Below, in pieces: positions 42,500-44,115 of a DNA stretch of 44,115 bases (position 1 is the first letter of the stretch; each line of letters starts with the position of its first letter). Both the position numbers and the translations under genes were made by a program. The notes below the pieces were generated by a model, which saw only the letters and a list, made by a program, of their open reading frames with translations, did not search any database and was not told the DNA's origin. Location of the stretch: NCBI RefSeq assembly GCF_013359935.1, contig NZ_JABMCB010000164.1, positions 1 to 44,115 on the forward strand, read 5' to 3'. Source of the DNA: Paenibacillus xylanilyticus (GTDB taxonomy: Bacteria > Bacillota > Bacilli > Paenibacillales > Paenibacillaceae).

Positions 42500-43798
42500 T
42501 TACTTTTTCAGACTATCCCAGTTTTGCTGCAAGGCATCAAGCAATCCGGCTTTATCCGATTTGCCTGCCACATATGCCTGAATCGTGCTGCCGTATTCCT
42601 GTGGGACACCTTCCGGGAAGCGGTTGAAGTTCCAGCTCAATGTTTTATTTTCCTGACTGTACTTCATGATCTCTGTTGCCAGATCTCCCAGATCCTCTTC
42701 CGATGCCTGGATCGAGCTGAACGCCGGGATAAACTTGAATTCTTTGGTCATGTACTGTTTCCCGATGTCCGATGTCACGAGCCATTCCAGGAATTCCTTC
42801 GCTTCCGGCTTCACTTGCGAATTTTTGTTCACAACCCAGTAGTTCGGTACGCCGACAAACAATTTGTCATTTGGTTCATTCGTGATTGGCATTGGCAACA
42901 TACCAAGATTCAGATCCGGGTTAATTCCATCAATCTGCACCTGTGTCCAGTTCCCTTGCTGCATCATTGCTGCTTCCCCACTGGCAAACAGGGTTACCTG
43001 CGTATTGTAGTCCGTTGTAAGCGGGTTTTTGTTGCTGTATTTCAGCGTTAGGTCAAGCAGGTTCATCCAGTCCGTAAACACTTGATTGCCCGGGATTTTC
43101 TCTGTACCTTCGTTAAGACCCTGAATGAACTTCACCGGGTCTGCCTGATTCGCAAACGCCACGTTTACATTATGATTGCCGAGCACCCACCATTCCTGAT
43201 ATCCGTTCGAAAATGGCGTAATGCCTGCAGCCTCAAGTTTCTGTGCAGCCTGATCCAATTGTTCCAGTGTTGTTGGAATTTCGGTGATGCCTGCTTTTTC
43301 GAAAAGGTCCTTGTTATAAATGAAACCATAGCCTTCCAGTGCCAAAGGCTGTCCGTACAGCTTTCCGTCTTTGGTCATCGGCTCTTTGGCTACTTCAAGC
43401 ACGTCCTTCGTCCAAGCTTCACCCGACAGATCTTCCAGATATTCAAGCCAGGTATCCAGTTCACGATAACCACCAACGTTGAAAATATCCGGTTGTTCGC
43501 CAGCCGCGAACTTGGCTTTCAATGCAGCGCCGTAGTCACTGCCGCCGCCAACAGTTTGAATGTCCAGCTTGATGCCTGGATGGGACGATTCATATTCCGC
43601 TTTGAGGCGGTTAAGCGCTTCCGCAATTTCGACTTTGAATTGAAAGATCTTAATGGTTTTGTCCCCTGCAGCAGCCTCTCCGCCAGTTTGAGCATCCGTA
43701 TTGACCGGACTGCCGCTTTTGTCCCCGTTGCCACAACCTGCGAGCATTACCGAAAAAGCAATCAGCATAAGCAACGTCAACTTTGTCATTCTTTTCAT
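42500..43798 (-). CDS. ABC transporter substrate-binding lipoprotein, carbohydrate type (family 1)
   Basis: A 432-aa extracellular binding protein. The signal peptide ends in VMLAGC with Cys22 as lipid anchor, followed by a flexible GNGDKSGSPVNTDAQTGGEAA linker. The mature domain fits family 1 sugar-binding proteins: IKLDIQTVGGG, AGEQPDIFNVGGYRELDTW, GFIYNKDLFEKAGITEIPTT, PTTLEQLDQAAQKLEAAGI, SGEAAMMQQGNWTQVQIDGI and PNYWVVNKNSQVKPEAKEFL. The ligand is probably an oligosaccharide (inference). The usual permease and kinase/regulator genes lie outside or are missing: it has its own terminator, so the permeases are not directly downstream. GGGAGAG precedes the ATG. A -10-like TATACT lies at 43830-43825. 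Confidence 0.93.
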   Translation of the reverse strand: MKRMTKLTLLMLIAFSVMLAGCGNGDKSGSPVNTDAQTGGEAAAGDKTIKIFQFKVEIAEALNRLKAEYESSHPGIKLDIQTVGGGSDYGAALKAKFAAGEQPDIFNVGGYRELDTWLEYLEDLSGEAWTKDVLEVAKEPMTKDGKLYGQPLALEGYGFIYNKDLFEKAGITEIPTTLEQLDQAAQKLEAAGITPFSNGYQEWWVLGNHNVNVAFANQADPVKFIQGLNEGTEKIPGNQVFTDWMNLLDLTLKYSNKNPLTTDYNTQVTLFASGEAAMMQQGNWTQVQIDGINPDLNLGMLPMPITNEPNDKLFVGVPNYWVVNKNSQVKPEAKEFLEWLVTSDIGKQYMTKEFKFIPAFSSIQASEEDLGDLATEIMKYSQENKTLSWNFNRFPEGVPQEYGSTIQAYVAGKSDKAGLLDALQQNWDSLKK

Positions 43799-44043
43799 AC
43801 ATACACTCTCCCTATAGTAGTTTCAGTATAACAGCTTGTTGGCTATATTCAGCCACTGGGGTGCAGGCGGCGATTGATTCACAACCGATCCTGCCCCGGT
43901 GCGCCCGCCCTTGCATACCTCTTTCTCTTACAGATTCTGGATTTACATCTTTTAGTTTTGGTATTTTTCTCCAGGAGTCAGGCCCAGATCATGAGGGCAT
44001 GACTCCCTTTCCACCCTCTATGCGAGGTGGGAGCGGAGGGATC
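43799..44043 (+). other. Intergenic region with two tandem hairpins before the next gene
   Basis: On the plus strand GGAGTCA-G-GCCC (43974-43985) pairs with GGGC-A-TGACTCC (43995-44006), an 11-bp stem with one internal mismatch, followed by CTTT. A second stem CCACC (44011-44015)/GGTGG (44026-44030) follows directly, just before AGCGGAGGG, the ribosome binding site of the following frame. On the minus strand the region holds the promoter of the solute-binding gene. Confidence 0.45.
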
Positions 44044-44115
44044 ATGTTGCACTGGAGAAGCGAAGCGCTCGCCTTTGATACCCGGTGGCTTCCTCTACTC
44101 CAATTATTCAGGCCA
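44044..44115 (+). CDS. Start of an unidentified gene (24 codons)
   Basis: An open frame begins at ATG 44044 with AGCGGAGGG 3 nt upstream and runs off the right edge: MLHWRSEALAFDTRWLPLLQ then LFRP. The fragment is too short to recognise. It is divergent from the solute-binding gene, where a two-component kinase or transport gene would be common, but the sequence gives no evidence for that. Confidence 0.4.
   Translation, partial: MLHWRSEALAFDTRWLPLLQLFRP

Overview
The window looks like a chromosomal segment of a Gram-positive endospore-former of the Bacillales, most likely a Paenibacillus (inference from content, no database search). The reasons are strong AGGAGG-type ribosome binding sites, moderate GC (roughly 45-52% by eye), a Bacillus-type cta (caa3 oxidase) operon with lipoprotein subunit II, YtrA/YtrB- and NatA/YhaQ-like ABC genes, sigma-D-like chemotaxis promoters, a purine riboswitch upstream of xpt-pbuX, a YwqA/YwqB-like helicase/SWIM pair and two copper-amine-oxidase-type 'stalk' proteins. 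No phage, insertion sequence, CRISPR array, rRNA or tRNA was seen.

Layout. 1-4.8 kb (minus): the 5' end of a secreted stalk-domain protein, then an ABC export operon running from a palindromic operator at about 4.75 kb (permease, GntR regulator, YtrB-like ATPase, NatA-like ATPase, NatB-like permease). 5.1-5.5 kb: a beta/gamma-crystallin-like protein. 5.6-11.4 kb (minus): ctaC-ctaD-ctaE-ctaF-ctaG plus a DUF420 protein, led by a clear promoter with a cre-like box and paired GTGAAC hexamers. 11.7-15.6 kb: a second-type methionine aminopeptidase, small unknown proteins, a catalytically dead M48-type membrane protein and a small membrane protein. 15.8-18.35 kb (minus): xanthine salvage, promoter - guanine riboswitch - terminator - xpt - pbuX. 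18.4-22.2 kb: mscL with an added zinc ribbon, a Nudix hydrolase, a TrmB-type regulator and a zinc-ribbon coiled-coil protein. 22.5-25.1 kb: a YjcD-like UvrD/Rep helicase. 25.2-30.8 kb: small unknowns, a GNAT + Gfo/Idh/MocA pair, a second stalk protein with an internal duplication, a RidA protein and a VanY-type lipoprotein carboxypeptidase. 31-35.1 kb (minus): an SNF2 helicase with a GC-rich SWIM-type zinc protein. 35.3-38.0 kb: divergent CheW-like and methyl-accepting chemotaxis genes, each with a sigma-D-like promoter. 38.1-42.45 kb: an M29-like aminopeptidase, an SDR/alpha-beta-hydrolase fusion and its TetR regulator, bracketed by two clusters of DnaA-box-like 9-mers. 42.5-44.1 kb: a sugar-type solute-binding lipoprotein and the start of a divergent gene.

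Most genes are ordinary housekeeping or accessory genes. The items most worth a second look are the paired DnaA-box clusters around 38.1-38.35 and 42.17-42.44 kb; the guanine riboswitch with both kissing loops one nucleotide short; the SDR-hydrolase fusion with a shared TetR operator and an apparently leaderless tetR; the M48 pseudoenzyme; and a perfect 15-bp inverted repeat inside a GC-rich coding region. No wholly new multi-gene defence or biosynthetic system was evident.
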